Assembly: GCF_011044155.1 (NCBI RefSeq)
Contig: NZ_CP049056.1
Location: forward strand, 1,798,001 to 1,862,000
Origin: Pikeienuella piscinae
GTDB lineage: Bacteria; Pseudomonadota; Alphaproteobacteria; Rhodobacterales; Rhodobacteraceae
DNA length: 64,000 nucleotides
Reading direction: 5' to 3'
Position numbers and translations under genes: made by a program. This document shows positions 1 through 8,827 of this stretch, one piece after another (position 1 is the first letter of the stretch; the number at the start of each line of letters is the position of its first letter). The notes under the pieces are model-generated. The model was not told the origin of the DNA. It worked only from the letters and a program-made list of their open reading frames with translations, and made no database searches.

Positions 1-960
1 CTCGTGGTCGTGTCCGGCCTGACCAAGCATTTCCGCGTCCATGGCGGTCTATTGCGGCGCAAACCGCAGGTCGTGCACGCAGTGGACGATGTGAATTTCG
101 AGATCAACGCCGGCGAGACGCTGGGGCTGGTGGGCGAATCGGGCTGCGGCAAGTCGACAGTCGGCCGGCTGGTGGTGCGCCTGATCGAGCCGAGCGCGGG
201 CAGCGTCCGTCTCAACGGCCAGGAGTTATGCGATCTGGACGGCCGCGCGCTCAGGGCCCGTCGCCGGCAATGCCAGTTCATTTTCCAGGATCCCTATGGA
301 TCGCTCAACCCGCGCATGCGCGTGGCGGACATCATCGCCGAGCCGATGGCGATCGAGGCCAGCCTCTCAGCTGCGGAACGCGCGGAACGCGTGACCGAAC
401 TGCTCCACCTTGTCGGTCTGCCGGAGCATGCGGCGCAGAAGTATCCGCACGAATTCTCCGGCGGTCAGCGCCAGCGGATCTGCATCGCGCGGGCCCTGTC
501 TCTCAATCCTCGCTTCATCGTCTGCGATGAGCCGGTTTCCGCTCTCGACGTTTCGGTCCAGGCGCAAGTCGTCAACCTGATGCGGAAGTTGCAGCGGGAT
601 CTGGGGCTGAGCTATCTCTTCATCTCGCACGACCTGTCAGTCGTGCGCCACATCGCCGATCGCGTCGCGGTGATGTATCTGGGAAAGCTGGTGGAAATCG
701 CGACAAAGCGGCAGCTTTACGCCAATCCAAGCCATCCGTATACGCGCGCGCTTCTCGCCGCCGTTCCTGAGCCCGATCCGCAGAGCCGAACGCAGCCGGT
801 GGAACTCGCCGGAGACATTCCCAGCCCCATCGATCCGCCGAAAGGCTGCCGGTTCCATACGCGCTGCCCACTCGCCTTCGACCGCTGCCGCGTCGAGGAG
901 CCGGTTTTGAGAGAGACCACTGACGGACACGCCGCCGCCTGCCATCTCTCCTCCCCGTGA
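1..960 (+). CDS. Oligopeptide/dipeptide ABC transporter ATP-binding protein (DppF/OppF type), 5' end cut off
   Basis: This is the nucleotide-binding subunit of a peptide-type ABC importer and acts on the cytoplasmic face of the inner membrane. The frame is open to the first base, so the true start lies outside the window. Visible motifs in order are Walker [10 protein letters not shown] (about residues 45-53), Q-loop FIFQDP, signature FSGGQRQR, Walker B with CDEPVSALD, and the switch histidine in ISHDL. The C-terminal oligopeptide-family extension is present ([11 protein letters not shown]). About 320 residues is normal for DppF. It is not contiguous with the second Dpp-type operon at 30.4-35.7 kb, so the genome has at least two such systems. 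The substrate cannot be told from the ATPase. Confidence 0.93.
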   Translation, partial: LVVVSGLTKHFRVHGGLLRRKPQVVHAVDDVNFEINAGETLGLVGESGCGKSTVGRLVVRLIEPSAGSVRLNGQELCDLDGRALRARRRQCQFIFQDPYGSLNPRMRVADIIAEPMAIEASLSAAERAERVTELLHLVGLPEHAAQKYPHEFSGGQRQRICIARALSLNPRFIVCDEPVSALDVSVQAQVVNLMRKLQRDLGLSYLFISHDLSVVRHIADRVAVMYLGKLVEIATKRQLYANPSHPYTRALLAAVPEPDPQSRTQPVELAGDIPSPIDPPKGCRFHTRCPLAFDRCRVEEPVLRETTDGHAAACHLSSP

Positions 961-1381
961 GCCCGATCGCGACGGTGTGACGCCTGAACTCGCGGGACGT
1001 ATATTCGCCGTCAGGTCACGGAGATGATCTGGAAAGCGCGGACGTTCAGGCCTTCCGCCGGGTCAAGGCGGGAGCGGGCGCGTACGCCGGACGCTGAAGA
1101 AGCGACGCCGGCTGCTCAACCATCGCACCCAGCAAACCCGCATCGCGGATGAGACGAACGCTCCCGTTCGGAGATTGCGTTCAGAACGCCCTGATCCCGC
1201 GATGACGAACGGATCGCGACCATGTCGATCACGCGCCCGTCTCTTCAGCCAAACCGAATGGATACCAGCAGCCCCGCCCCTCTCGTTCAGACGAGAAACC
1301 GGCTGAGCGGGCACCAGCACACGCATCAAATGGGACACTAAGCTATTGAAACTACGTATATGCTTCGTGCGCCTGAAAAAA
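961..1381. other. Intergenic stretch, no gene recognised
   Basis: About 420 bases lie between the ABC ATPase stop and the tRNA-Leu gene. Only short overlapping frames exist, and none shows a recognisable motif or a good ribosome binding site. The last ~50 bases before the tRNA 3' end are relatively AT-rich. I see no clear terminator or repeat. Confidence 0.6.
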
Positions 1382-1468
1382 TGGTGCCCAGGAGAAGACT
1401 CGAACTTCCACGTCCTTGCGGACACCAGCACCTGAAGCTGGCGCGTCTACCAATTCCGCCACCTGGGC
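1382..1468 (-). tRNA. tRNA-Leu (anticodon CAG)
   Basis: Read on the minus strand, this is an 87-nt class II tRNA with CCA encoded. The acceptor stem is GCCCAGG paired with CCTGGGC, followed by ACCA. The D-arm has the leucine-type GGCGGAATTGGTAGACGC, the anticodon stem-loop is CCAGC-TTCAGGT-GCTGG giving anticodon CAG, a long variable arm follows, and the T-loop is TTCGAGT. It reads CUG, the main leucine codon in a GC-rich genome. Confidence 0.97.
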
Positions 1469-1487
1469 TCCGGGGCGAGACGGCCAT

Positions 1488-2102
1488 TTACGCCGGGCGA
1501 GGTGGGCTGTCAACATGCGCCGCGACGCCGAAATAATCCCGACTCGGAATGAACCTCGCAAGCCTGGCGGCCTCAGCCCAGCGGGCTTCCTCCTCCCGCG
1601 CGCCGATCATCACCACGGCGCCGCCAGGAAGCGCGAGCGGGGCGAGCGCGGCGCGGATCGCGGAACGCGCCGCGCCCCAGCCCGCTTCCGGCGCCGGAGC
1701 CGGAGCGGCGCCGGCGAAGGGCGCGCCGGCGACGCATTCAAGCTCCCGCAGAAAGGGTTCTGCGTCCTCTTCGGGCGGCGAAAGCGCGAGGAGCGAGCAC
1801 TTGCGGACCGCGCGCAGCCGGTCCTGCACTTCCGAAGGCATCTCCAACTGGCGGCGCAGCCTGAGCTGCAGCCCGTCGACGGTGAAAAGAAAGCCGACGA
1901 TATCGCGGCCCGTGCCCATAAGGATCGAGGCGTAGGCCGGATATGCGAGGCCCAGCGCCGCCGCCCGGCGCACGCGGATGCGCACGATTTCGATCGGGAC
2001 ACGGGCGCCGGCAAGTTCCCTCCGCGCGCGTTTCCAAGCGTAGCGCCGCCAGCCATGATCAAGGGCGGGGCCGCTGTTGTGGCCGATGCCGGGCGGCGTC
2101 AT
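1488..2102 (-). CDS. Conserved hypothetical protein with GIGHN-type N-terminus
   Basis: The 204-residue product has an N-terminus, MTPPGIGHNSGP, that I recognise as a recurring motif in alphaproteobacterial proteins of unknown function. The centre (about residues 25-110) is rich in Arg and hydrophobic residues, and the C-terminal half is Ala/Pro rich with no catalytic motif I can name. There is no signal peptide or clear membrane span. Its ATG overlaps the stop of the upstream RraA-like gene by four bases (ATGA), so the two are probably co-translated. It ends 19 bases from the 5' end of tRNA-Leu(CAG). The function is unknown; the reading frame is likely real because of the coupling and the motif. 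Confidence 0.75.
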   Translation of the reverse strand: MTPPGIGHNSGPALDHGWRRYAWKRARRELAGARVPIEIVRIRVRRAAALGLAYPAYASILMGTGRDIVGFLFTVDGLQLRLRRQLEMPSEVQDRLRAVRKCSLLALSPPEEDAEPFLRELECVAGAPFAGAAPAPAPEAGWGAARSAIRAALAPLALPGGAVVMIGAREEEARWAEAARLARFIPSRDYFGVAAHVDSPPRPA

Positions 2103-2779
2103 CGCCCTTCCCCACCCGATGGCGCGATGATCGGGGCCGGCACGCCGGAAAGATCGGAAAGCCGCTCGCCCGCCTTCATCCGCTTAACGATGTCCGCTTC
2201 GGAGGCGAGCTTCGCCTCCGCCTTCGCCAGCAGCGCGTCCGCGCGCGCCAGCGGCACCACAACGACGCCATCATCGTCCCCGAGCAGAAGATCGCCGGGG
2301 CGGATGACGCAGCCCGAACAGGCGATCTCGCCGTCGATCTCGCCGCCAAAGCCCTTGTGCGGGCCGGAGGGAACGATGGCGTGGGAAAAGACCGGCAGGC
2401 CGAACTCGCGAAGCTCCGCCGCATCGCGCACAGCGCCGTCGACAACCACCCCGGCGCAGCCGACATGGATCGCGCGTTGCGCCAGAAGCCCGCCAAAGAC
2501 CGCCTGATCGTCGTAGCCTCCGGCGTCAATCGCCAGCGCGTCTCCCACTTCAAGAACATCCATCGCGGCGTGGATCGGCCCATTGTCGGCGACCATGGTC
2601 TTCACCGTCCGGGCCTGCGCACAGAGGGTCATACCCGGGCGAACCGGCGCCATCGCCCCCCTCATCGCGCCGGCGCGGTCCATGACGTCCGAAGCGACGG
2701 CTGGCGGAATCTTCGCCCAGCGGGCGAGCGCCGCCGGCGGGATGCGCCTGAACGGGGCGTCAAAGAGGCGAATGGTCAT
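2099..2779 (-). CDS. RraA-like / 4-hydroxy-4-methyl-2-oxoglutarate aldolase family protein
   Basis: The product (226 residues from the chosen start) belongs to the RraA/HMG-aldolase family. Members are metal-dependent class II aldolases or decarboxylases acting on oxaloacetate-like and 4-hydroxy-4-methyl-2-oxoglutarate-like substrates; others inhibit RNase E. The family signature is visible in the middle: GGLLAQRAIHVGCAG followed by VVDGAVRD, which holds the Arg-Asp pair for substrate and metal binding. The ATG at 2779 was chosen over an in-frame start 60 bases upstream because GGAG sits 8 bases before it and the family begins near here. It is coupled to the next gene by ATGA. Which of the family activities applies cannot be decided from sequence. 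Confidence 0.85.
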   Translation of the reverse strand: MTIRLFDAPFRRIPPAALARWAKIPPAVASDVMDRAGAMRGAMAPVRPGMTLCAQARTVKTMVADNGPIHAAMDVLEVGDALAIDAGGYDDQAVFGGLLAQRAIHVGCAGVVVDGAVRDAAELREFGLPVFSHAIVPSGPHKGFGGEIDGEIACSGCVIRPGDLLLGDDDGVVVVPLARADALLAKAEAKLASEADIVKRMKAGERLSDLSGVPAPIIAPSGGEGR

Positions 2780-2920
2780 GTCGTGCTCCGGTTCGAAGGC
2801 GGCGCCGACCAGAATGCGGCGCAGCCGCTGGCGCGTCAACGCGGGCCTGCTTCGGGCCTTGAGCCGCGCGGCCGCCTCGCCCTAAAAGGGGGGTGCGAGA
2901 ACGCCAGCCGGGAGAGCGAA

Positions 2921-3907
2921 ATGAACGCCCCAATCGTGACGATTTTCGGAGGCTCGGGCTTCGTCGGTCGCTACGTCGCGCGACGCATGGCGAAGCGCGG
3001 CTGGCGGGTGCGCGTCGCAGTGCGCCGGCCGAACGAGGCGCTTTTCGTCCGACCATATGGCGATGTCGGCCAGGTCGAGCCGGTTCAGGCGAATATTCGC
3101 GACGACGCCTCGACGCGGCGAGCGATGCAGGGCGCGACGGCGGTGATCAACTGCGTCGGCATCCTGCAGGAGAACAGCCGCCAAAGCTTCGCGGGGGTGC
3201 AGGTCGAAGGCGCGGCGCGCATCGCCCGGCTGGCGGCGGAATGCGGCGCCGAGCGGCTCGTCCACATCTCCGCCATCGGCGCCGACACCGGTTCGGACAG
3301 CGCCTACGCGCGTACGAAGGCGGAGGGCGAGGCGGCGGTGAAGGCGGCCTTTCCCACCGTCACGATCCTTCGCCCATCGGTCATCTTCGGCCCCGAGGAC
3401 GAGTTCTTCAATCGGTTCGCGGGCATGGCGCGTCTCTCGCCCATCCTGCCGCTTGTCGGCGCGGAGACAAAATTCCAGCCGGTCTATGTCGACAATGTCG
3501 CCGAAGCCGCCTGCCGCGCCGCAGCCGGCGAAGCTGCGCCGGGGGTTTTCGAACTCGGCGGGCCGCACGTATACAGCTTCACCGAACTGATGGAGATGAT
3601 GCTGGCCGAGACCCGGCGGCGTCGGCTTCTGCTGCCGGTCCCGTTCTTCGTGGCGCGGATCATCGCGGGCCTGCTCGACCTGGGACAGACGCTCAGCTTC
3701 GGGCTTATTGACAACCGGGTGCTGACCCGCGACCAGGTCCGGCTGCTCCGCCACGACAATGTCGTCGCCGAGGGCGCATCCGGGCTGGCGGAACTGGGCG
3801 TCGCGCCGATCAGCGTCGGGAGCGTGATCGGCGAATATCTCTATTCCTATCGGCCGAAGGGCCAGTACGACGCGATCACCGAATCGGCGGCGCGGCTGAA
3901 AGGCTGA
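2921..3907 (+). CDS. NAD(P)-binding atypical short-chain dehydrogenase, complex I NDUFA9-like
   Basis: The 328-residue product has an N-terminal Rossmann fold with IFGGSGFVGRYVARRMAKRG at about residues 7-26. INCVGIL and LVHISAIGAD follow, then a degenerate active site where the usual YxxxK is read as SAYARTKAEGE. It resembles the NDUFA9-like family that accompanies respiratory complex I in alphaproteobacteria, where it binds NADPH and probably has a structural or quinone-related role. The frame stays open about 980 bases upstream, but GGAG lies just before this ATG and the Rossmann motif begins here. It stands alone between leftward genes. Any nucleotide-sugar epimerase role is less likely. 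Confidence 0.85.
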   Translation: MNAPIVTIFGGSGFVGRYVARRMAKRGWRVRVAVRRPNEALFVRPYGDVGQVEPVQANIRDDASTRRAMQGATAVINCVGILQENSRQSFAGVQVEGAARIARLAAECGAERLVHISAIGADTGSDSAYARTKAEGEAAVKAAFPTVTILRPSVIFGPEDEFFNRFAGMARLSPILPLVGAETKFQPVYVDNVAEAACRAAAGEAAPGVFELGGPHVYSFTELMEMMLAETRRRRLLLPVPFFVARIIAGLLDLGQTLSFGLIDNRVLTRDQVRLLRHDNVVAEGASGLAELGVAPISVGSVIGEYLYSYRPKGQYDAITESAARLKG

Positions 3908-3945
3908 GCCGACACGATTTGCGATTTCGTCGCCCGCCGAAACCA

Positions 3946-5277
3946 TCACTGGCCCTTGTTGAGCACCTCATAGCGCAACCCTTTTGCGGTGCGCTCCTGA
4001 AACCCGCGCCAGTAGGTGTGCTCGGGTTTCGGCGTTCCGTCCTCGTTCAGCGCCCAAACCCCGTCATCGGCGTCCGGGATGAGCTCCAGGTAGCTCGCGG
4101 CCTCCTTGTCATCCTTGACGTGGCTGTCGAGCCAAGCGGTGACGAAATGCTGGGCGATGTTGTTCATTCTGACCGTGTCCCAAACCGCATCGGCGTAGTG
4201 ATCGAAAGGCGCAAAGCCGAGATCGGGGTCGATCTCGCGGCCCTCCTCCGGGGCCGGATAGGGCGCGGCGGCGTTGTGATTGGCGTTCACGAAGGTCAGC
4301 AGCGCGCGGTCGACATTCGTCGCGCCCTCCCAGATCGTCCGTACGCCAGGATCGTAGCCGGCGACGTCATCCACAGAACCGGCGATGAAAAGCATCGGGA
4401 TGCGGACACCCTTCAGCGTCTCCGCGTCCCAGAAACCCCGGGTCACGCCCCACGGCGCGAAGGCGATGGCGGTCTTGAAGCGCGGATCAGGGAGCGCGTC
4501 ATGCGTCGGCGAGCCAGAAAGATGTATGCCCAGCGTCCCGTGCGGCCCCCCCCACGGATAATCGACCGAGGCCTGCGTGACGCCGCCGCCGGCCGCGATG
4601 ACCGCGCCGTACCCCCCCATCGAATAGCCGATCAGCGCGGAATTTTCGGAATCGACGATCCCGTTCAGGAAGCTTTCGCCATCGCCGCCGAGCCGGGCCA
4701 TCTCGCTCAGCACGAAAATCTGGTCGAGCGGACGGTTCACCAAGGTCGAGCCGAAGGCGGTCTTGTCGTCATAGGTTGAGTCGCGATGATCGATCGAAGC
4801 GACGACATAGCCCTTGGAGGCGATATTCTCCGCCAGATGCGACAGGAGATAGCGATTGCCGGGGTAGCCGTGCGAGACGATCACCAGCGGCCATTTCCCC
4901 TCTCCCGGCGCGACGTCCCGCATCGCGCGGCCATGCAGCGTCACGATGGTCTTTCCGTCGCGGATCATCGCGGGGAACGCGGTTTCGCCGGTGACGCCCT
5001 CGGCGGCAGGATACCAGACCTCTACCGTCAGCGCCCGGTCATAGCGCGGCAGCGGGTCCGGCTTCGGAGCCTTGGGGTCGATCGCGACGATGTCGATCTG
5101 GTCGTTGTTCACCAGTTCGATCGTGCGGACGCCGACCGGCGCCGCGCCATAAGCCGCGAGATCGGGCGCGTCGGGACGCTGAACGTCGATACGATTCTCA
5201 GCCATAGCGCCGGAATCGCCAAATAGGAGCGCGGCGCCGGCGAACACGAGGCGCGCGCGAAAGGATCTCGAAATCAT
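3946..5277 (-). CDS. Secreted alpha/beta hydrolase (PAF-acetylhydrolase/dienelactone hydrolase-like)
   Basis: The 443-residue product starts with a signal peptide (charged MISRSFRAR, hydrophobic core, AMA-E cleavage near residue 26), so it should act in the periplasm or outside. The hydrolase core has the oxyanion region VIVSHGYPG (about 132-140) and the nucleophile elbow GYSMGG with Ser219. Acid and base candidates follow in GSVDDVAGYD and NANHNAAAPY. The layout matches carboxylesterases of the PAF-acetylhydrolase type; the substrate is unknown. AAGGA lies about 9 bases before the start. No operon partner is obvious: uppP lies upstream on the same strand with a 63-base gap. Confidence 0.85.
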   Translation of the reverse strand: MISRSFRARLVFAGAALLFGDSGAMAENRIDVQRPDAPDLAAYGAAPVGVRTIELVNNDQIDIVAIDPKAPKPDPLPRYDRALTVEVWYPAAEGVTGETAFPAMIRDGKTIVTLHGRAMRDVAPGEGKWPLVIVSHGYPGNRYLLSHLAENIASKGYVVASIDHRDSTYDDKTAFGSTLVNRPLDQIFVLSEMARLGGDGESFLNGIVDSENSALIGYSMGGYGAVIAAGGGVTQASVDYPWGGPHGTLGIHLSGSPTHDALPDPRFKTAIAFAPWGVTRGFWDAETLKGVRIPMLFIAGSVDDVAGYDPGVRTIWEGATNVDRALLTFVNANHNAAAPYPAPEEGREIDPDLGFAPFDHYADAVWDTVRMNNIAQHFVTAWLDSHVKDDKEAASYLELIPDADDGVWALNEDGTPKPEHTYWRGFQERTAKGLRYEVLNKGQ

Positions 5278-5340
5278 GGAGGCGTTCCTTTCGGTTGATC
5301 GGGGGATCGATCCTACGCCTCTTCCGCCCGGTTTCGCTGA

Positions 5341-6144
5341 TCACCAATTCGCGATCAGCAAGAGCGCAACGCCGAGCAGAATCCTGTAAACAACGAAAAC
5401 GGTCATCGACCAGCGTTCCAGCATCCGCATGAAGACCGCGATAGCGGCGAGCGCCGCGAAGAACGAGAGCAGCATCGCGATCAGAGAATCTCCAGTCAGC
5501 GCGGAATCGCCTGCCTCCGCTATCTCGATTCCGATGAGCATACCGGCGGCGACGATGACCGGGATCGACATCAGCATCGAGAGGCGCGCGGCGTCGACGC
5601 GGATATAGCCGAGCGCCCGCGCCGCTGTAATCGTGACGCCGGAGCGGCTCATCCCCGGAATGAGCGCAAACGTCTGCGCCACACCCATCGCCAGCGCATC
5701 CGAAAGCCGCCATTCCCCGGCCTGTTTCTTCTCCCGCCCGAAACGATCGCCGAGCCAGAGCAGGACGCCGCCGAGAATGGTCGCCCAGGCGATCACCTGG
5801 AGAGAGCGGAGCGCCCCGGTCAGGTCGAACAAAGACAGCGCGCCGCCGGCGACCACGGCCGGAATGGTGGCGATGACGAGGTGCAGCGCGAGCCTCGCCT
5901 CCTGGCTGTTCACGTTTCCGCGTAGCAGCCCGAGCCCGCCCCGGACCGCCGCCGCGACATCGCCGCGGAAATAGAGCATGACCGCAGCGAGCGTGCCGAC
6001 ATGGACCGCAACGTCGAGAGCCAGCCCCTGATCCGGAGCGCCGCTCAATAGCGGATAGAGCGCCAGATGCCCGGAAGAGGATATCGGCAGGAACTCGGTG
6101 ATCCCCTGGATCAGCGCGAGAATGACCAGATGAAGAAGCGGCAT
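5341..6144 (-). CDS. uppP: Undecaprenyl-diphosphatase UppP (BacA)
   Basis: This integral membrane enzyme dephosphorylates undecaprenyl diphosphate to regenerate the lipid carrier for peptidoglycan and other envelope polymers; it can also confer bacitracin tolerance. At 267 residues it is full length for the family. Both signature loops are present: ITEFLPISSSGHL (residues 15-27, with the catalytic Glu17 and His26) and PGMSRSGVT in the second half. Around eight hydrophobic segments are visible. The gene stands apart from the hydrolase downstream and is divergent from gltD. Confidence 0.97.
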   Translation of the reverse strand: MPLLHLVILALIQGITEFLPISSSGHLALYPLLSGAPDQGLALDVAVHVGTLAAVMLYFRGDVAAAVRGGLGLLRGNVNSQEARLALHLVIATIPAVVAGGALSLFDLTGALRSLQVIAWATILGGVLLWLGDRFGREKKQAGEWRLSDALAMGVAQTFALIPGMSRSGVTITAARALGYIRVDAARLSMLMSIPVIVAAGMLIGIEIAEAGDSALTGDSLIAMLLSFFAALAAIAVFMRMLERWSMTVFVVYRILLGVALLLIANW

Positions 6145-6234
6145 GTGGGGATCCGGCGGCTGGGCGCGAATGATTCGCGAATGCTCGGGACGTTAAGCGC
6201 ATCGGCGCGCGGGGTGGTAGGTTGGATATTATGT

Positions 6235-6319
6235 CAATCATCATGACCTAACTTTCTTTGTTTTTTGCATCCATATCGTCGCTCCATGCAATAAATCACA
6301 AAATAGGTCAGTATGATTG
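6235..6319. promoter_or_regulatory. Long inverted repeat in the uppP-gltD intergenic region
   Basis: Two 16-base arms, 6235-6250 and 6304-6319, pair as inverted repeats with 14 of 16 matches (core TGACCTA ... TAGGTCA, outer CAATCAT ... ATGATTG). A second perfect pair, TTGCAT (6265-6270) and ATGCAA (6286-6291), is nested inside. The stretch is clearly more AT-rich than its surroundings. It lies about 115-200 bases before gltD and about 90 bases upstream of uppP. It could be a dimeric regulator site controlling glutamate synthase, or a small transposable remnant; the sequence alone does not decide. Confidence 0.5.
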
Positions 6320-6434
6320 TCTTTTCATGCGCCGACGCCTGCGATAAAGCACACGCAATCGAGCACTCGCCGGATTTTTCGGCGATGCGCATCGCCGGCG
6401 AGCGAGAAGCAAGCGTAGACAAAGAGGGGGGCCG

Positions 6435-7868
6435 ATGGCGCAGCGAATGCTCAAATTCGTCGATCTCGGGCGCGAGATGCCACAGAAGCGCGACGCCCTG
6501 GCGCGACGCAGCGATTTCGACGAGGTTTATCGCCAGTACGCGGCTGAAAAGGCGGCGGCGCAGGCGTCGCGTTGCTCGCAGTGCGGCGTTCCCTTCTGCC
6601 AGACCCATTGTCCGCTCCATAACAACATCCCTGACTGGCTGAAGCTGACCGCCGAAGGACGGCTGCGGGAGGCTTATGAGCTAAGCCAGGAGACCAACAC
6701 CTTCCCCGAGATCTGCGGCCGGATTTGCCCGCAGGACCGGCTCTGCGAGGGGAACTGCGTGATCGAGCAGGCCGGGCATGGCACCGTGACCATCGGCGCC
6801 ATCGAAAAATATCTGACCGACACCGCATTCGAGGAAGGGTGGGTCGACGCCATCCGGCCCGTGACGGAGCGTCCCGAAAGCGTCGGGATCATCGGCGCCG
6901 GGCCGGGCGGGCTGGCCGCCGCCGACCGGCTGCGCCGGCAGGGTTTCCAGGTTACAGTCTATGACCGCTACGACCGCGCCGGCGGGCTCATGACCTATGG
7001 CATACCCAGCTTCAAGCTGGAAAAGGACGTGGTGATGAAGCGCAACGCGCAGCTGGAGGATGGCGGCGTCGAGTTCGCGCTCAACACCGATGTCGGCGTC
7101 AACATGAGCTTCGACGACATCCGCGAACGCCATGACGCGGTGATCGTCGCTACCGGCGTCTACAAGAGCCGCGATATCGGCGGGCCGGGCGCCGGGCTCG
7201 GCGGCATTCATCAGGCGATCGACTATCTCACCGCCTCGAACCGCGTCGGCTTCGGCGATGTCGTGCCGGAGTTCGAATCCGGGGAGTTGAACGCCGCCGG
7301 CAAGGACGTGGTCGTGATCGGTGGCGGCGACACCGCGATGGACTGTGTCAGGACCGCCGTCAGGCAAGGCGCGACCTCGGTGAAATGCCTCTACCGGCGC
7401 GACAGGGCCAACATGCCCGGCTCCCAGCGCGAGGTCGCCAACGCTGAGGAGGAGGGCGTCGAGTTCGTCTGGCGCACCGCGCCGAAGGGCTTTGTCGGCG
7501 CCGACGCCGTGACCGGCGTCAGGCTGATCCATATGCGCCTCGGCGCGCCAGACCAAACCGGTCGCCAGACTCCGGAGGAGATCGCAGGCTCTGAGGAGAC
7601 GCTGAAGGCCGATCTCGTCGTCAAGGCGCTCGGCTTCGAGGCGGAGCCTTTGCCACGGCTCTGGGGCGCAGCCGGGCTTGAGGTGACGCGGTGGGGCACG
7701 GTGAAGGCGGATTTCCGCACCCACGCGACCGCCCTGCCCGGCGTCTACGCGGTCGGCGACATCGTCCGTGGCGCGTCACTCGTCGTCTGGGCGATCCGCG
7801 ACGGACGCGAAGCCGCCGACGCCATCGCCGAAGCGCTAAGAGACGCGGCGGCGGTCGCCGCCGAGTGA
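6435..7868 (+). CDS. gltD: Glutamate synthase (NADPH) small subunit
   Basis: This is the beta subunit of NADPH-GOGAT; it takes electrons from NADPH through FAD and iron-sulfur clusters to GltB for glutamate formation from glutamine and 2-oxoglutarate. The 477-residue product has the N-terminal cysteine clusters CSQCGVPFCQTHCPLHN (about 47-63) and CGRICPQDRLCEGNC. The FAD-binding GIIGAGPGGLAAADRL follows at about 151, then the NADPH-binding VVVIGGGDTAMDC. A G-rich stretch AGAGGGGGG precedes the ATG. Unusually, gltB does not follow directly: two GFA-family genes lie between, all on the same strand. Confidence 0.97.
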   Translation: MAQRMLKFVDLGREMPQKRDALARRSDFDEVYRQYAAEKAAAQASRCSQCGVPFCQTHCPLHNNIPDWLKLTAEGRLREAYELSQETNTFPEICGRICPQDRLCEGNCVIEQAGHGTVTIGAIEKYLTDTAFEEGWVDAIRPVTERPESVGIIGAGPGGLAAADRLRRQGFQVTVYDRYDRAGGLMTYGIPSFKLEKDVVMKRNAQLEDGGVEFALNTDVGVNMSFDDIRERHDAVIVATGVYKSRDIGGPGAGLGGIHQAIDYLTASNRVGFGDVVPEFESGELNAAGKDVVVIGGGDTAMDCVRTAVRQGATSVKCLYRRDRANMPGSQREVANAEEEGVEFVWRTAPKGFVGADAVTGVRLIHMRLGAPDQTGRQTPEEIAGSEETLKADLVVKALGFEAEPLPRLWGAAGLEVTRWGTVKADFRTHATALPGVYAVGDIVRGASLVVWAIRDGREAADAIAEALRDAAAVAAE

Positions 7869-7959
7869 GCGGCGACGCCATGTCGACGCCGGACGTCAGG
7901 GGCATGTCGCCATGTGGCGCGCGCGTGAGGCTCCACGCGGCCAGAACAGGATCGAGATA

Positions 7960-8388
7960 ATGCCCATGTCCGGAACATGCCTCTGCGGCGCCGTCAGCTA
8001 CGAGATCGCCGCCGCGAAATCCCAGGTCGGCGCCTGCCACTGCAGGATGTGCCAGGCCTGGAGCGGCGGGGTCTTTATCGGCCTTCGGGTCGCAAGCGAC
8101 GAGGTTACGCTGAAAGGCGAGGAGAATCTGACCGTCTACCGCTCCTCGGACTGGGCCGAGCGCGGCTTCTGCGCGACATGCGGCTCCTCGCTCTTCTACC
8201 GGATCACCGCGCCCGGGCCCATGCAGGACGAATATCATTTCGGCGCCGGAACGCTTGACGATTGGGGCGACCTGAAGATGAACGAGGAATTCTTCATCGA
8301 CCGGAAGCCCGCAGCCTACGCTTTTGCGGGCGATCGCAAGACCATGACCTCGGACGAGGTTTTCGCGCTCTTCGCGTCCAAGGGGTGA
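7960..8388 (+). CDS. GFA-family (glutathione-dependent formaldehyde-activating-like) zinc protein, first copy
   Basis: The 142-residue product belongs to the GFA/CENP-V zinc-binding fold. The zinc ligands are visible: GTCLCGAVSYEI at the start, GACHCRMCQAWSGG near residue 25, and FCATCGSSLFYR near residue 70. Family members include a proposed S-hydroxymethylglutathione synthase, but most have no proven activity. ATG 7960 was chosen because AGGATCGAG precedes it and the family begins at the CxCG motif; ATG 7966 is possible. It lies 91 bases after gltD and four bases before a second GFA gene. Its placement between gltD and gltB suggests co-expression with glutamate synthase, but no functional link is known. 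Confidence 0.88.
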   Translation: MPMSGTCLCGAVSYEIAAAKSQVGACHCRMCQAWSGGVFIGLRVASDEVTLKGEENLTVYRSSDWAERGFCATCGSSLFYRITAPGPMQDEYHFGAGTLDDWGDLKMNEEFFIDRKPAAYAFAGDRKTMTSDEVFALFASKG

Positions 8389-8392
8389 AGCG

Positions 8393-8827
8393 ATGAGAAA
8401 CGAAGCCCCTGAAACCATGACCGGACATTGTCTCTGCGGCGCTGTTCGCCTGTCGGTGGCGCATCCCGTCAGGGAGGCTTCGGCATGTCATTGCGCGATG
8501 TGCCGGCGCTGGAGCGGCGCGGCGATATGGGGTTTCGAAGCCCCGGCCGAGGCGGTGACGGTCCAAGGACCGGTGGAGACATACCGCTCGTCCTCCTTCG
8601 CAGAGCGCGCGTGGTGCCGGCGCTGCGGAACCCATCTCTGGATCCGCGACGATGGCGAGGGTTTCGATCTGACGCCCGGCCTCTTCGACGACGCCGCGGA
8701 CTTCGTGCTGACGCGCGAGGTCTACGCTGACCGGGCCTTCGACTGCGTCTCGCTGGCCGGGGGCCACGCCCGCGTGAAGCGGGCCGACTATGAACGCGAT
8801 CATCCTTTCGTAGAGGACAAGCCATGA
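8393..8827 (+). CDS. GFA-family zinc protein, second copy
   Basis: The 144-residue product is a second GFA-fold protein with the same ligand plan: GHCLCGAVRLSV, ACHCAMCRRWSGA and WCRRCGTHLW. Sequence between the motifs differs clearly from the first copy, so this is an old duplication or two independent paralogues. GGGGTGA lies just before the ATG, within the end of the previous gene. The stop overlaps the gltB start by four bases (ATGA), so translation of gltB is probably coupled to this gene. The catalytic role is unknown. Confidence 0.88.
   Translation: MRNEAPETMTGHCLCGAVRLSVAHPVREASACHCAMCRRWSGAAIWGFEAPAEAVTVQGPVETYRSSSFAERAWCRRCGTHLWIRDDGEGFDLTPGLFDDAADFVLTREVYADRAFDCVSLAGGHARVKRADYERDHPFVEDKP

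Noticed and set aside
1063-1431. Minus-strand frame of 122 codons
   Set aside because: It runs into the tRNA-Leu(CAG) gene, has no motif and no ribosome binding site.
1943-2920. In-frame upstream extension of the NDUFA9-like gene
   Set aside because: It is Arg/Pro-rich sequence antisense to two real genes; a good ribosome binding site and the Rossmann motif place the start at 2921.
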